From positions 3,100,001 through 3,164,000 of the forward strand of contig NZ_CP097384.1 of assembly GCF_024584705.1 (NCBI RefSeq): a stretch of 64,000 nucleotides of DNA. The letters are read 5' to 3'. The DNA comes from Blastopirellula sp. J2-11. GTDB taxonomy: Bacteria > Planctomycetota > Planctomycetia > Pirellulales > Pirellulaceae. A program made the translations under genes and the position numbers. The notes under the pieces were generated by a model. It searched no databases, had not been told where the DNA came from, and was given only the letters and a program-made list of their open reading frames with translations. The first letter of the stretch is position 1. Each line of letters begins with the position of its first letter. This document shows positions 47,929 to 58,300 of this stretch, piece by piece.

Positions 47929-49392
47929 ATGTCTGAGATGAACAACGATTCCACGCGTCAAGATCGCGCAACCATCCGCCGCGATTTTCTCCAACAGCTT
48001 TCAGCGGCAAGCGCTGCGGCTTGGATGAGCGGCGTACCGCAGTTGGTCTCCGCTTCAGAAGAGGCCGCGATCCAACAACCAAAACCTAAGGCGGATGCCT
48101 GCATCTTGCTTTGGCTGGCCGGCGGGATGGCGGCGCCCGAAACGTTTGATCCGAAGAAGTACGCGCCGTTCGAAAAAGGAATCTCGGTCGACAGCATGCT
48201 TAGCACATTTCCGGCGATCGACACCAACGTGGATGGGCTAAAGATCTGCAAAGGACTCGAGAATATTGCGCAGGTGATGGACCGGGCCACGTTGATTCGC
48301 TCAGCCGTACAACCTGACTTGGGCAGCATTTTACACTCGCGGCATCAGTATCATTGGCATACCGGATATGTCCCGCCGCAAACGGTCGCTTGTCCCCATA
48401 TTGGCGCTTGGATGGCGAAGGTTTTGGGCCCCAACAATCCGGTGATGCCCCCGTTCATTAACATTGGCCAGCGGCTGGAAGGAGTCGGCGAAAAGGAAGA
48501 GCTGAAAGCGTTCACCACCGCCGGGTTCTTTGGCAGCGAATTCGGCCCGATGAATTTGCCGTTCCCAGAAGAAGCGGCCGCTGCGGTGCGTCCGCCGCAG
48601 GGAATGAACGCCGAGCGTTTCGCCAATCGCGATCGCCTGTTTCGCAAACTCGTCGATCAAACGCCGCAACGCGACTATATGAGCGACTACCAACAAGAGT
48701 CGATGCTTCGATCGCTCGATAACGCCTATCGCTTGCTCAGCTCCAAAGATCGCAATGCGTTTGATCTCTCGTTGGAGCCGCAAAAAGTACGCGAGCAGTA
48801 TGATACCGGCCGCTTCGGACGCGGATGTTTGCTGGCCCGACGACTGGTCGAGTCTGGCGCCCGATTTGTGGAGGTGACTACCGAGTATGTACCGTTTTTG
48901 CATTGGGATACGCATGCCAACGGACACGAGACGGTCGCGCGCATGCAGCAAGAGATCGATCGTCCAATCGCTCAATTAGTGCTTGATCTGGAGCAGCGCG
49001 GATTGCTCGATCGGACGCTAGTGGTTGTCGCTTCCGAGTTTAGCCGGGACGCGATCATGGAAGGAAAACCAGGGTCGAACGCCAACGATCAGACGACTTT
49101 CAAAGTCGACAACGTAACCGAAATGAAGCACTATGGGCTCCACCGCCATTTTACCGGCGGCACGAGCGTGGTGATGTTTGGCGGCGGCGTGAAGCGTGGT
49201 TTTGTCTATGGTGAAACCGCCGACGAACGTCCTCTGATCGCGACCAAGAACCCGGTGAGCGTGATGGACTTGCATGCGACCATCATGACCGCGATGGGGA
49301 TCAGCCCGCGCACCGGATTTCATGTCGAAGGACGCCCTTTCTATGTCACGCAAGATGGCAAAGGGAAACCGGTGACGGACCTTTTCACCTAG
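47929..49392 (+). CDS. DUF1501 family Tat-exported protein
   Basis: A 487-residue DUF1501 protein. The leader has a twin arginine followed by a hydrophobic stretch (TIRRDFLQQLSAASAAAWMSG). Core family segments include LLWLAGGMAAPETFDPKKY, QYDTGRFGRGCLLARRLVESGARFVEVTTE and DLEQRGLLDRTLVVVASEFSRD. Compared with the DUF1501 protein at 3949-5325, the leader is longer and lacks the CDG before the arginines, so the two belong to different subgroups. It follows its PSD1 partner in the opposite order to the first set, and its stop is only ten bases from the convergent lyase gene. Confidence 0.88.
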   Translation: MSEMNNDSTRQDRATIRRDFLQQLSAASAAAWMSGVPQLVSASEEAAIQQPKPKADACILLWLAGGMAAPETFDPKKYAPFEKGISVDSMLSTFPAIDTNVDGLKICKGLENIAQVMDRATLIRSAVQPDLGSILHSRHQYHWHTGYVPPQTVACPHIGAWMAKVLGPNNPVMPPFINIGQRLEGVGEKEELKAFTTAGFFGSEFGPMNLPFPEEAAAAVRPPQGMNAERFANRDRLFRKLVDQTPQRDYMSDYQQESMLRSLDNAYRLLSSKDRNAFDLSLEPQKVREQYDTGRFGRGCLLARRLVESGARFVEVTTEYVPFLHWDTHANGHETVARMQQEIDRPIAQLVLDLEQRGLLDRTLVVVASEFSRDAIMEGKPGSNANDQTTFKVDNVTEMKHYGLHRHFTGGTSVVMFGGGVKRGFVYGETADERPLIATKNPVSVMDLHATIMTAMGISPRTGFHVEGRPFYVTQDGKGKPVTDLFT

Positions 49393-49401
49393 TCGAGAGA
49401 T

Positions 49402-50373
49402 CTACACCGAAGCGGAATCGGCGGCGATTGACTCTTCCGGCGGAAGCGTCGGTAAGCCTGACCATTGGAAGAAGCCGATTTCTTCCAACTCGTGACGTAG
49501 CTGGGCGTACGCTTCGGAGGTGAGTGAGCGAATCGGCAAGCGGCTCGGGCCGCAGTCTTGTCCGATCATCGCCATGATCGCTTTTTGCGCGGCGCGAGGA
49601 CCAAATGGAATGAATGTCCGCACCAACTGTTGCGAGCGCGATTGCCACATCCGAGCTTCTTCTAGATTGCGGTCATCGAACGCTTTTAAGATGTTGTGAT
49701 ACACGGCCGGCGCAAAATTGTAGGTGCTGCCGACTGCGGCATTTCCTCCAGCGGCCAGGCCAGACAGCAACATCTCATCGAGACCCCACAGAACTTCGTA
49801 GTCATCGCCGGCATATTCGATGCAGGACTGATACTCCTGGACGGCCGCCGACGTAAACTTGATCCCGCGTAGATTGGGAATGGTTTCGATCGCGCGTTGC
49901 AGAAAATCCAGTGGTGAGAATGTAAGTCCGGTCGTTGTCGGAATGTGATAGTAATAGAACGGCAAATCAGGAGCGCCAGCTGCGATTTGCGCCATTGAAT
50001 CGACCAATGTTTCTATCGAATCGGGCTTAAAGTAAACCGGACTGACTGCCGAGACGGCGTCGGCCCCAATTTGTTGGGCGTGCCGTGCAAGTTCTTTTGC
50101 AGCGACTAGGCTCTCGTTACCAACCTGAACGATCACCGGGATCCGACCGCTTGCCGCCGTAACGAACGCTTCGGCGACGGTCTGCCGCTCAGGATTGGAC
50201 AGCGAAATTCCTTCACCGGTGCTACCCAGAACGTAGAGCCCGTGAATTTGCTGGTCGATCAGATAGTCAACCATCGGCGCTACACTGGCGTCGTCAATTT
50301 TGCCGTCGGCATGAAACGGGGTAAATGTAGCAGCGATAAGGCCGCGTAGATGACCATAGGAAGGCTGAATCAC
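49402..50373 (-). CDS. nanA: N-acetylneuraminate lyase-like aldolase (DapA/NanA superfamily)
   Basis: A 323-residue class I aldolase of the DHDPS/NAL superfamily. The pyruvate-binding motif is GSTGEGISLSN, the catalytic tyrosine lies in YYYHIPTTTG and the Schiff-base lysine in RGIKFTSA. The YHIP stretch resembles mammalian-type N-acetylneuraminate lyase more than DapA. It would split sialic acid to N-acetylmannosamine and pyruvate. The neighbour, 58 bases upstream on the same strand, is a sialidase, which supports this reading. No epimerase or kinase gene follows, so the later steps must be encoded elsewhere. An acid-sugar aldolase of related specificity remains possible. Confidence 0.82.
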   Translation of the reverse strand: MIQPSYGHLRGLIAATFTPFHADGKIDDASVAPMVDYLIDQQIHGLYVLGSTGEGISLSNPERQTVAEAFVTAASGRIPVIVQVGNESLVAAKELARHAQQIGADAVSAVSPVYFKPDSIETLVDSMAQIAAGAPDLPFYYYHIPTTTGLTFSPLDFLQRAIETIPNLRGIKFTSAAVQEYQSCIEYAGDDYEVLWGLDEMLLSGLAAGGNAAVGSTYNFAPAVYHNILKAFDDRNLEEARMWQSRSQQLVRTFIPFGPRAAQKAIMAMIGQDCGPSRLPIRSLTSEAYAQLRHELEEIGFFQWSGLPTLPPEESIAADSASV

Positions 50374-50431
50374 GAGTTTTCACGCAATAAGTTGGAGGTA
50401 AGGAATCCGTGAAGAACGACGAAGCTAGACG

Positions 50432-51583
50432 TTACTGATTGGCGATCTTGCTGTTGGTCAGCCAATCCAAATCGAAACGAGCAAACACGACCTGCTTGTA
50501 ATTTTCTCGCTCATACAAACAACCGATCTCTCCGTTGGGAAGTACGGTCAGCGAAGAATAGGCGCTGCTGCCGTCAAATAACCGTCGCTCGACTGGCCAG
50601 GTTTCGCAGTCATCGAAACTAGCGCGAACCGTCATTTTTGTCCGACCTTTGGCGTTGCTTGGATTGGAGAAGAGCACCACTCCCGACTTGTCGGCGCTCG
50701 GCCAACGATAGCGGCGTATGCTCGCCTGGCAAATCGGTTCGATTAGCGCCGGGTCGAACTTTTGATCGGTCCAGGTTTCGCCGCCATCTTTACTGACGCA
50801 TACCTGACGCGTTGTCTGCTTGCGATCGTAGTTTCGCATGTTCAACAACAGATTGCCGTTCGCTAGTTCAACCACTTCGCATTCGTTGACCTTATAGCCT
50901 GGCGCTGATCCACCCCGTTTCCAGGTTTTACCATGATCGTCGGAGTAAATCACGTGCGATCCAAATTTTACCTGGCCGCCGGTGGGCCACTTGTGATCGC
51001 ATGGAATTACCAGTCGACCTGCGTGCGGGCCATGTTGCATTTGAATTCCGGCGCCGGGACCGGTCGCATACCAGGTCCACTCTTTGTTTTTCACGTCGGT
51101 GGTGATTTCGGCAGGCTTGGTCCAAGTTTGACCATGGTCATCTGACGAAGCGACGAAGACGCGGCGCGAGTCTTGGCCCCAACCAGGTTGAATCTTCCCT
51201 TCAGGCGTTTTGCCAGAGTTCCACGTCAGCAGCAACCAAATCTTACCGGTCGACTGATCGACCACCGGACAAGGATTGCCGCAGACGTTCTCTTCGTCAT
51301 CCCAGATTACTTCGGCGTCGCTCCAGGTCGCGCCATTATCTTTCGAGCGACGGAGCATCAGGTCAATGTCTCCGGTATCTGCCCCATTGTTCTTGCGAGC
51401 TTCGATAAAGGCCAACACCGTTCTATCTTGGGCGACGATCACCGATGGAATTCGATAGGTATGATAGCCGCCAGCGCCAGACTGGTAGACCACGCTTTCG
51501 TGCAACTCGCCAGCAGAGAGAATTCCGCTGCTGGTCACGATGGTTAACAGCACGAAAAGTAGGATTTCGAGAGAACGTTTCAT
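50432..51583 (-). CDS. nanH: Secreted exo-sialidase, GH33-type BNR-repeat protein
   Basis: A 383-residue secreted protein with a signal peptide (MKRSLEILLFVLLTIVTSSGILSAG). The sialidase YRIP motif (HTYRIPSVIV), with the first catalytic-site Arg, is near the start. Asp-box repeats are visible as SKDNGATWS, SSDDHGQTWT, SDDHGKTWK and SKDGGETWT. LAFIEARKNNGADTGDIDLMLRRS supplies an Arg-containing strand, and EVVELANGNLLLNMRNYDRK carries further candidate active-site residues. It would release terminal sialic acid from glycoconjugates outside the cell. It heads the operon with the lyase and is divergent from a regulator gene. Confidence 0.88.
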   Translation of the reverse strand: MKRSLEILLFVLLTIVTSSGILSAGELHESVVYQSGAGGYHTYRIPSVIVAQDRTVLAFIEARKNNGADTGDIDLMLRRSKDNGATWSDAEVIWDDEENVCGNPCPVVDQSTGKIWLLLTWNSGKTPEGKIQPGWGQDSRRVFVASSDDHGQTWTKPAEITTDVKNKEWTWYATGPGAGIQMQHGPHAGRLVIPCDHKWPTGGQVKFGSHVIYSDDHGKTWKRGGSAPGYKVNECEVVELANGNLLLNMRNYDRKQTTRQVCVSKDGGETWTDQKFDPALIEPICQASIRRYRWPSADKSGVVLFSNPSNAKGRTKMTVRASFDDCETWPVERRLFDGSSAYSSLTVLPNGEIGCLYERENYKQVVFARFDLDWLTNSKIANQ

Positions 51584-51746
51584 CGGATGATCTTACTTTT
51601 AAATCGGAATGAAATTGGCTGGCGGGAGCAGTGAGCCGAACGCTGTGATTGAACGTGGAAATGGAGAGTCCGTGAACGATAGGACCGACGTTATTTGGCG
51701 AACGCCTCCCTAATTAAAGATCAATGGTAGTGGATTTTTCTTAGTG

Positions 51747-51760
51747 AACATGCAAATGTT
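51747..51760. promoter_or_regulatory. Possible operator between sialidase and regulator genes
   Basis: AACAT (51747-51751) and ATGTT (51756-51760) form an inverted repeat with a four-base spacer, in an AT-rich patch (51721-51800) midway in the 257-base divergent region. XylR-type regulators bind similar short palindromes or direct repeats in such places, but the match is short. Confidence 0.3.
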
Positions 51761-51840
51761 GCTGAAAAAAGTTATCGTTTTCACTACTTTTTCCGGTAGG
51801 ATAGATAGGCACACCCCTAAAAAATCTGGAAACGCCCCGT

Positions 51841-53010
51841 ATGCCCACTCCAACTGCCGGTGATTGGAGTCGTCCTCGAACAACAGCGACCCACGTCTTG
51901 CTGGCGCTCGGCTGGTACTATTCCGAGATCCATCGGGGCGTAGCGCGGTTTGCCCGCGATCACCATTGGCATGTCACGTTCGATTTTGACGATCTCGTTC
52001 CGCGCGATTGGCAAGGAGACGGGGTCATCACGCTGCTAGGCGCCCAGCAAGAAATCTGGCGATCGCTACGGCGGTTTGACGTACCAATGGTCGATCTATC
52101 CGAAAGTCGGACCGAAATTCCCCTGGCTCGCGTCACGATGGACAATGTCGCGATCGGCAAAATGGCGGCGCTCCATTTTCTTGAACGCGGGTTTCGCCAT
52201 TTCGCATTTGTGCATCGTTGGGAACTGGGAGTCAGTCAACGCCGGCGCGATGCTTTTGCGGCCGAACTGGCGCAATACGATCGCCGTTGCGAGATCTTGT
52301 CTTGGCAAATGCAACGTGGCCGCCGATCTGATACGCGACAACAACGGCATCGTTGGCTCGTGCAATGTCTGGCTGAGCTACCCAAGCCGCTAGCGGTTTT
52401 CGCGCCACGGGATATCGAAGCGGTGGAGATCATCGAAGCGGCGATGGCGATCGGCGCGCTGGTGCCAGACGAGATTTCGGTCCTCGGCGTGGACAATACC
52501 GAGACAATTTGCGACTGCCTGCAAACGCCGTTGTCGAGCATTGACAACAATCTAGAGCAAGTCGGCTACGAAGGCGCCGCCCTGCTCTCTCGTCTGATGG
52601 CCGGAGAAAAGGGACCGAGCGAGACGATTTATATCGCACCTAGCCGCGTCGTCGAACGTCGCAGCACCGATAGCATGGCGGTCCCACATCCGCAGGTCGC
52701 CGCCGCGCTCCGTTTTATGCAAGAAAACGCCCATCTGCCGATCAACATGGTCGACGTTTTTCGAGCGGTCGCGATGAGCCGTAGCGGTCTAGAGAAAGCG
52801 TTTCGTGAGAACTACATTCGCCCACCGATGGAAGAACTCCGCCACATCCGACTGCTGCACGCCAAAAAGATGCTGCTGCAAACGCACGAGAAGATCGTCA
52901 ACATTGCGAAGGCGACCGGTTTTGAAACGTCGCAAAACCTTTGCCGTGTCTTTCGCCAAAGCGTCGGGATGACGCCGAAGCAGTTTCGTACGCAAGGAAC
53001 GGTGACTTAA
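51841..53010 (+). CDS. XylR-type transcription regulator (periplasmic-binding-like domain + AraC HTH)
   Basis: A 389-residue regulator. The N-terminal two-thirds (about 15-275) form a LacI/XylR-type sugar-binding fold, with DIEAVEIIEAAMAIGALVPDEISVLGVDNTETICD as its hinge-side hallmark. The last 105 residues are a double helix-turn-helix AraC domain reading NMVDVFRAVAMSRSGLEKAFR and NIAKATGFETSQNLCRVFRQSVGMTPKQFR. It starts with ATG 51841. It is divergent from the sialidase-lyase pair, and a ligand-dependent control of these genes by a sialic-acid-related sugar is inferred. It converges on the ogt gene with an 18-base gap. Confidence 0.9.
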   Translation: MPTPTAGDWSRPRTTATHVLLALGWYYSEIHRGVARFARDHHWHVTFDFDDLVPRDWQGDGVITLLGAQQEIWRSLRRFDVPMVDLSESRTEIPLARVTMDNVAIGKMAALHFLERGFRHFAFVHRWELGVSQRRRDAFAAELAQYDRRCEILSWQMQRGRRSDTRQQRHRWLVQCLAELPKPLAVFAPRDIEAVEIIEAAMAIGALVPDEISVLGVDNTETICDCLQTPLSSIDNNLEQVGYEGAALLSRLMAGEKGPSETIYIAPSRVVERRSTDSMAVPHPQVAAALRFMQENAHLPINMVDVFRAVAMSRSGLEKAFRENYIRPPMEELRHIRLLHAKKMLLQTHEKIVNIAKATGFETSQNLCRVFRQSVGMTPKQFRTQGTVT

Positions 53011-53028
53011 TCAGATCAAGCGACGGTT

Positions 53029-53547
53029 CTAGGTGGTGCAAATCGCCGCATGTTTTTGCTCATGATCCAGCAGCCAACGTTTGCGCGGTAATCCGCCGCC
53101 GTATCCGGTTAATGCTCCGGAGGCGCCGATAATGCGATGGCATGGAACGACAATCGCGATTGGATTCGCCCCATTGGCCAGGCCGACAGCTCGTGATGCG
53201 TTAGGTTTGCCAACTTGACGAGCAAGTTCGCCGTAGCTCATTGTCACGCTAGCGGGAATCGATCGAAGCGCCTGCCAAATGGCGCATTGAAACGGCGTGC
53301 CTCCGGTGCAGATCGATAGATCTTCTATCGCCAACAAGTCGCCGGCAAAGTAATGGGTCAATGCATTCCTGATTTTCGCGGGAGTTGACGCTTCCTTCAA
53401 TTCGTACGCGCCATAGTGGCGTGTCAGCAGCGTATGCAGGCGTGATTCGTAGTCATGAAAATCGAGGGCACGCAGATTTTCTTGCTCATCAGTAACGATT
53501 CGCAGCGATCCGAGCGGCGAATCTTGATGACTAATTGAGAACGGCAT
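53029..53547 (-). CDS. ogt: Methylated-DNA-[protein]-cysteine S-methyltransferase
   Basis: A 172-residue O6-methylguanine-DNA methyltransferase. The acceptor cysteine is in VVPCHRIIGASGALTGYGGGLPRKRWLLDHE, and the DNA-binding HTH stretch is TMSYGELARQVGKPNASRAVGLANGANP. ATG 53547 follows an AAGGA ribosome site by eight bases; the frame runs back to 53580. The start overlaps the end of the Ada-AlkA gene by about 17 bases. It repairs O6-alkylguanine and O4-alkylthymine by suicide transfer to its own cysteine. Confidence 0.93.
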   Translation of the reverse strand: MPFSISHQDSPLGSLRIVTDEQENLRALDFHDYESRLHTLLTRHYGAYELKEASTPAKIRNALTHYFAGDLLAIEDLSICTGGTPFQCAIWQALRSIPASVTMSYGELARQVGKPNASRAVGLANGANPIAIVVPCHRIIGASGALTGYGGGLPRKRWLLDHEQKHAAICTT

Positions 53548-55033
53548 GCGAGATTTCCTTTTCCTTCTTGGCTTTTGCATTCGTCGAATCGCTGGTCCAA
53601 AGATGCATCACGGCATAAGCGCGCCAGGGGCGCCAATTTTCGGCATGTGATAGTAACTGTTTGGCGGTTGGGCGCACCCCATCAATCGCCATGACGCGTT
53701 GCAGCGCGACATCCGCGGCTAGAAACGCGTCGCTTTCACGCAGCACTCGCATCGCGATGTACTGGGCGGTCCATTTGCCGATGCCGGGCAACGCACACAG
53801 TTCTTCGGCAGCGTTCTCCAACTCGCCGATAGACTCAAAAAAACGGGGATCAGCGTGATACTTTGCGGCCAAATGTGCGATTGCCGCCGCTCGGGCACGC
53901 GGCATTCCCAACTTTTCTACTTCGTCCTGCTGAAAGCGTTCAGCCGCAGGAAATCGGTGCGTTAATTCCAGCGGCAATGCAGCGTCATCCAGCGGAGATC
54001 CGAGTTGAGCGACCAACTTGCTAGCCAATTTGCGGGCGGCTTGCACCGTGATCTGCTGTCCCAGGATAGCGCGGACGGCGATCTCGAAACCGTCCCATGC
54101 GCCAGGAATGCGCAATCCTGGTCTCGCTTGAACCAACGGCGCGAGTACCCGATCTTGGGCGAGCGCCCCCGAGATGGCGCCGATATCGGCGTTCAGATCA
54201 AACATCCGACGTACCCGTGAGATGATTTGCGGCAAGCTTTTTAGCAGGGGAAATTGAATTACCGCCAACAACGACGAATGCTCGGGCGAATCGCGAACTT
54301 GCAATGCGCCGACGGCTCCGTCGATTTCAATGGTGCGTGAGTAAGCATGTTCCGTAACATGCTCCAGACCCGGAATTGCGCGGACCGCGAAGAAATTCAG
54401 AATACTGGGCCAATCATACGGTTTGCGATAGGGAAGAAGCAGCGACAGTTGTGAGGTTGGCGCCGCCGATTGACGACGCAAGCGGCGCAACTGCACCGGC
54501 GGGCGATCATACAGTTTTTGAAATGTCTCGTTAAATCGACGCACGCTTTGAAACCCGCTGGCCAGCGCTACTTCGACCATCGACAGATCGGTTTGTTGGA
54601 TTAGTTGCAGTGCGAGCAAAACGCGGCGCGTCTGTGCGACCGCGATCGGTGATGCGCCAAGGTGTTGCTGAAACAGGCGGCGCAGTTGGCGCTCGCCGAT
54701 CCCCAAACGTTCCGCCACAGAAGCGACATTTTCATCGTCCAAAGCGCCGTCATCAATCCAACGCAGTGCGCGCGATACGATCGACGAGGTGCTGCCGCTG
54801 CCCCCTAAGCTGGGTGATCTCTCTGGGTGACAGCGAAGACAAGGGCGAAACCCTGCTTCTTGAGCCGCCGCCGCCGAGGGAACAAATTCACAGTTCTCTA
54901 ATTTGGGGGGACGTGCCGGACAAACGGGGCGACAATAGATGCGAGTTGTTTTCACGCACGTGAAAAAACGCCCATCATGGCGATCGTCGCGTGCGAGCAA
55001 GGCTCGGTAACAAGCTTGGCGGTTGAGTTCCAT
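53531..55033 (-). CDS. alkA: Ada-AlkA fusion: methyl-phosphotriester sensor/regulator and 3-methyladenine DNA glycosylase
   Basis: A 500-residue protein. The N-terminal Ada zinc domain has the four cysteines C34 and C38 (CRPVC) and C65 and C68 (CLRC), the first being the expected methylphosphotriester acceptor. An AraC-type HTH follows (residues about 100-180, VASVAERLGIGERQLRRLFQQHLG). The C-terminal half is AlkA: an AlkA_N beta domain (about 205-310) and the HhH-GPD core reading LPGIGKWTAQYIAMRVLRESDAFLAADVALQ, with the catalytic Asp in AADVAL. ATG 55033 is preferred to the frame limit 55087. Coupled by overlap to ogt, it forms an adaptive-response pair in which the same protein can sense damage, regulate and repair. 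Confidence 0.93.
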   Translation of the reverse strand: MELNRQACYRALLARDDRHDGRFFTCVKTTRIYCRPVCPARPPKLENCEFVPSAAAAQEAGFRPCLRCHPERSPSLGGSGSTSSIVSRALRWIDDGALDDENVASVAERLGIGERQLRRLFQQHLGASPIAVAQTRRVLLALQLIQQTDLSMVEVALASGFQSVRRFNETFQKLYDRPPVQLRRLRRQSAAPTSQLSLLLPYRKPYDWPSILNFFAVRAIPGLEHVTEHAYSRTIEIDGAVGALQVRDSPEHSSLLAVIQFPLLKSLPQIISRVRRMFDLNADIGAISGALAQDRVLAPLVQARPGLRIPGAWDGFEIAVRAILGQQITVQAARKLASKLVAQLGSPLDDAALPLELTHRFPAAERFQQDEVEKLGMPRARAAAIAHLAAKYHADPRFFESIGELENAAEELCALPGIGKWTAQYIAMRVLRESDAFLAADVALQRVMAIDGVRPTAKQLLSHAENWRPWRAYAVMHLWTSDSTNAKAKKEKEISHAVLN

Positions 55034-55333
55034 GTCTCTCAATATAGAAAATGCCGTAAGAAGCGTCTCGCGGTTTTCGGACATCATGGTCGTGATCGAC
55101 GTCGCTTGAGTATTGCGGGGAGAATTCTTTTACCAAGAAGAAGGGAAAACAGGACATTTCAACGTGTTCGCAGAGAAAAAATCGAACGCGAAAAGGAACT
55201 ATTGGCAATTATCCATGGAACGAGATATCATGTAGACGATCGGAGAAGAATATAAAATCTCAGCAGACACCCACCTACCCTCAATCACGCCTCACATTCC
55301 CCGCCCGAGGCCAGTCCTACCGGAATCAATCTA
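55034..55333. promoter_or_regulatory. 300-base divergent region with a promoter-like element
   Basis: Between the alkA start and the large secreted fusion gene. TTGGCA (55202-55207) and TATCAT (55226-55231) are 18 bases apart, a good sigma-70-like match reading toward the fusion gene. A CCCACCTACCC tract (55269-55279) lies about 55 bases before that gene's ATG. A hypothetical plus-strand ORF at 54977-55255 is not supported. Confidence 0.4.
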
Positions 55334-58300
55334 ATGCAGCCGCTGCGCAGTCTCCTAATCGCGTTTGTCGCCGTTATTTCACTTGTCTTCGTTTCCAATG
55401 CGATGGCCCAGTTTCAAGTTGGCGCGGCCGCGATCGATGTGACGCCGGAGCAATTTCCGGTGTTGATTAACGGCAGCTTCTATAGCCGTACCGGCTCACC
55501 CAAAAATATCTTCGCCCGTGCGATTGTCGTGAGCGACGGAAAAGAGCAACTTGCGATCGTCGTGACCGACAGTTGCATGTTGCCCAAGGATTTGATCGAC
55601 GGCGCCAAACAGCTTGCGTCGGAGCGGACGAAGATTCCGGTGGATCGGATCTTGATGTCGGCGACGCATACCCATTCCGCGCCTTCATCAATGGGCGCAC
55701 TCGGGACCGATGCGGACGAGACTTACACCCCTTACTTGCGAATCAAGTTGGCCGAAGCGATCATTACCGCGCAGCGCAATTTGGCCCCAGCCAAGGTTGG
55801 GTATGGTACGGCTGATGCGAACGAGTTTACGGCGCTGCGGCGCTGGATTTTGGGTCCCGATCAAATGCGGGATGATCCGTTCGGCAACAAGTCGGTTCGT
55901 GCCAGCATGCACACGGCCAAGAACAACCTTCTTAACGTCACGGGCGAATCGGGCCCCGAAGATCCAGAGCTGGCGATCATCTCGTTTCAGTCGCTGGAAG
56001 GTCGCCCAATTGCGATGTTGGCGAACTTCTCGATGCACTATTTCGGCGGCGGGGGCGCTTCCGACTACTTTGGCGACTATTGCCGCGCACTTGAAGCGAA
56101 GCTAGATCAAAAGAGTGACGATAAACCGCCATTTGTGGCGGTGATGTCGCATGGCTGCAGCGGCGATATCTGGCGCGTCGATTATCGCGCCGGCACCAAT
56201 CAAACGTTTGAAGGGTTCGTCGAAGGAATGGTCGATCGGACCGATCGTGCTTTGGCCGACATTGAATATCAAAGCGACGCAACGATTGCGATGGCCGAAA
56301 CGCGGATGCGTCTCAACTATCGCGTCCCCAGTCAAGAACGTTTGACCTGGGCCAACGGCGTGATCGAAGCGATGGGAGATCGAGGACCGAAAACTCCTGC
56401 AGAAGTTTACGCTCGCGAGCAACCAATTTTGCACGAGAGACAGTCGACCGAAATCGTGCTCCAGGCCATCCGAATCGGTGATATCGCGATCACGACGACC
56501 CCCAACGAAACCTATGCGTTGACCGGTCTGAAACTGAAAGCGCGCAGCCCGTTTGAGAAAACGTTTGTCATCGAACTGGCCAACGGCGGCGACGGCTATA
56601 TTCCGCCGCCAGAACAGCATGTGCTCGGCGGATACAATACTTGGGCGGCCCGCTCGGCCGGCTTGGAGGTAACGGCCGAACCAAAAATCGTCGCGGCTGA
56701 CCTGAAAATGCTGGAAGAAGTCACCGGCAAACCGCGCCGCGAAGCGACTCCTCCGCATAGCAAGATGGCGAAGGTGATCGCCGAACTGAAACCGGCGCGT
56801 CACTATCCGTTGGATGAGATGGAAGGGCCGACCGCGGTAGACGCTTCTCCTCACTTCCGCGACGCGACCTTTGAGGAGGGAGTTGTCTTTTACCTGAATG
56901 GAGCGGATGGTCCCGCCTTTTCGACCGCGACCGAAATCAATCGAGCCGCTCACTTTGCCGACGGACGCATTGTGACACGCACGCCGGAATTGAAGGAAGA
57001 CTACAGCGTCAGCATCTGGTGCTGGAACGGACTGAATTTGGAAGCCCGACCGATCGCCGGTTGGATGTTTTCTCGTGACCAAGCCGATAGCGTCACCGCC
57101 GACGGCGTTCATTTGGGAATCGCCGGCAAAGGAGACCATGTCGGACGATTGGTGCTGCAACTGGGCGACAAGCAGCTGTTCGGCAAGACGCCGATCGAGC
57201 GTTGGATCTGGAATAACGTCACGTTGGTTCGCACCGACGGAGAAATGCAGGTCTACCTGGATGGCAAGTTGGAGATTACGGCCGACGCGGCGAAGATTGG
57301 CTCAATCGACGACACCTTCCTAGGCGGACGCAGCGATAATCAGTCGAACTGGGAAGGCCGTTTAGACGAGATCGCTTTGTTCGACCGGGCGCTAAACGCG
57401 ACAGAGATCGCGTCGCTTGCCGCTGATGGAACCGCGAAAGCTTCCGATTCGGCGCAAGCAGCGCCGCTGAGCGAAGAGGATAAGTCCAAAGGAGGGAGAC
57501 ATTGGATCGACGAAAAGACGCCGGGTCCGAAATCGCCCGAGGAGCAACTCGCCGCATTCAAGATAGAGCCCGGCTACAAAATCGAATTGGTCGCAGCCGA
57601 ACCGGTAGTGATGGATCCGGTGGCGATTGCATTTGACGCCCGCGGTCGGATGTTTGTCGCCGAGTATAGCGACTACCCGATTGGACCGGCCGACGAAAAG
57701 GCGCCGCCGCTATCGCGGATCGTACTGTTGGAAGATACCAACGGCGATGGCCAGATGGACAAGCGAACCCTCTTTGCGGATCACTTGACCTTTTGTCACA
57801 GTTTGATGCCGTATGCCGGCGGAGTTTTGGCCTGTGCCCAGACCCAAGTCTTGCTGCTCACAGACGCCGATGACGACGGCGTGGCCGAGTCGCGAGAAGT
57901 GCTGTTCGACGGATTTCTGCCGGCGCACCCGCAAATGCAGATCGGTAATCCGCGCTGGGGACTCGACAACAAAATCTATCTGAACTACGGCGTTGGTAAG
58001 ATCACGCAAGGAACCAGCGATGCTGAACCTTTCGCGATGCCGCGCACCGAGTTTTGGTTTGATCCGCTGACCCGCGAGTTTGGTCCGGCGGCAGGAACCG
58101 GTCAGTTTGGCAATACGATCACCGCTTGGGGCGATCGCCTGTTCAGCACCAACCGCAATCCGATCATCGCCGCGCCGATGACTTACGAAGAAGCGCGTCG
58201 AAATCGCTTCTCGCCGATTTACACCCAGCAATATGACGTTGCGCCGTCTGGCGGTGATTCGAAGGTCTTTCCGCTGGTTGCGATGAAGAGCAATTGGCTC

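Noticed and set aside
49393-49401. Terminator between the convergent DUF1501 and lyase genes
   Set aside because: The gap is only nine bases and no hairpin was seen; termination must occur inside or beyond the neighbouring genes.
54977-55255. Plus-strand 92-codon ORF between alkA and the giant fusion gene
   Set aside because: It overlaps the 5' end of alkA on the opposite strand, is very basic, and has no ribosome site.
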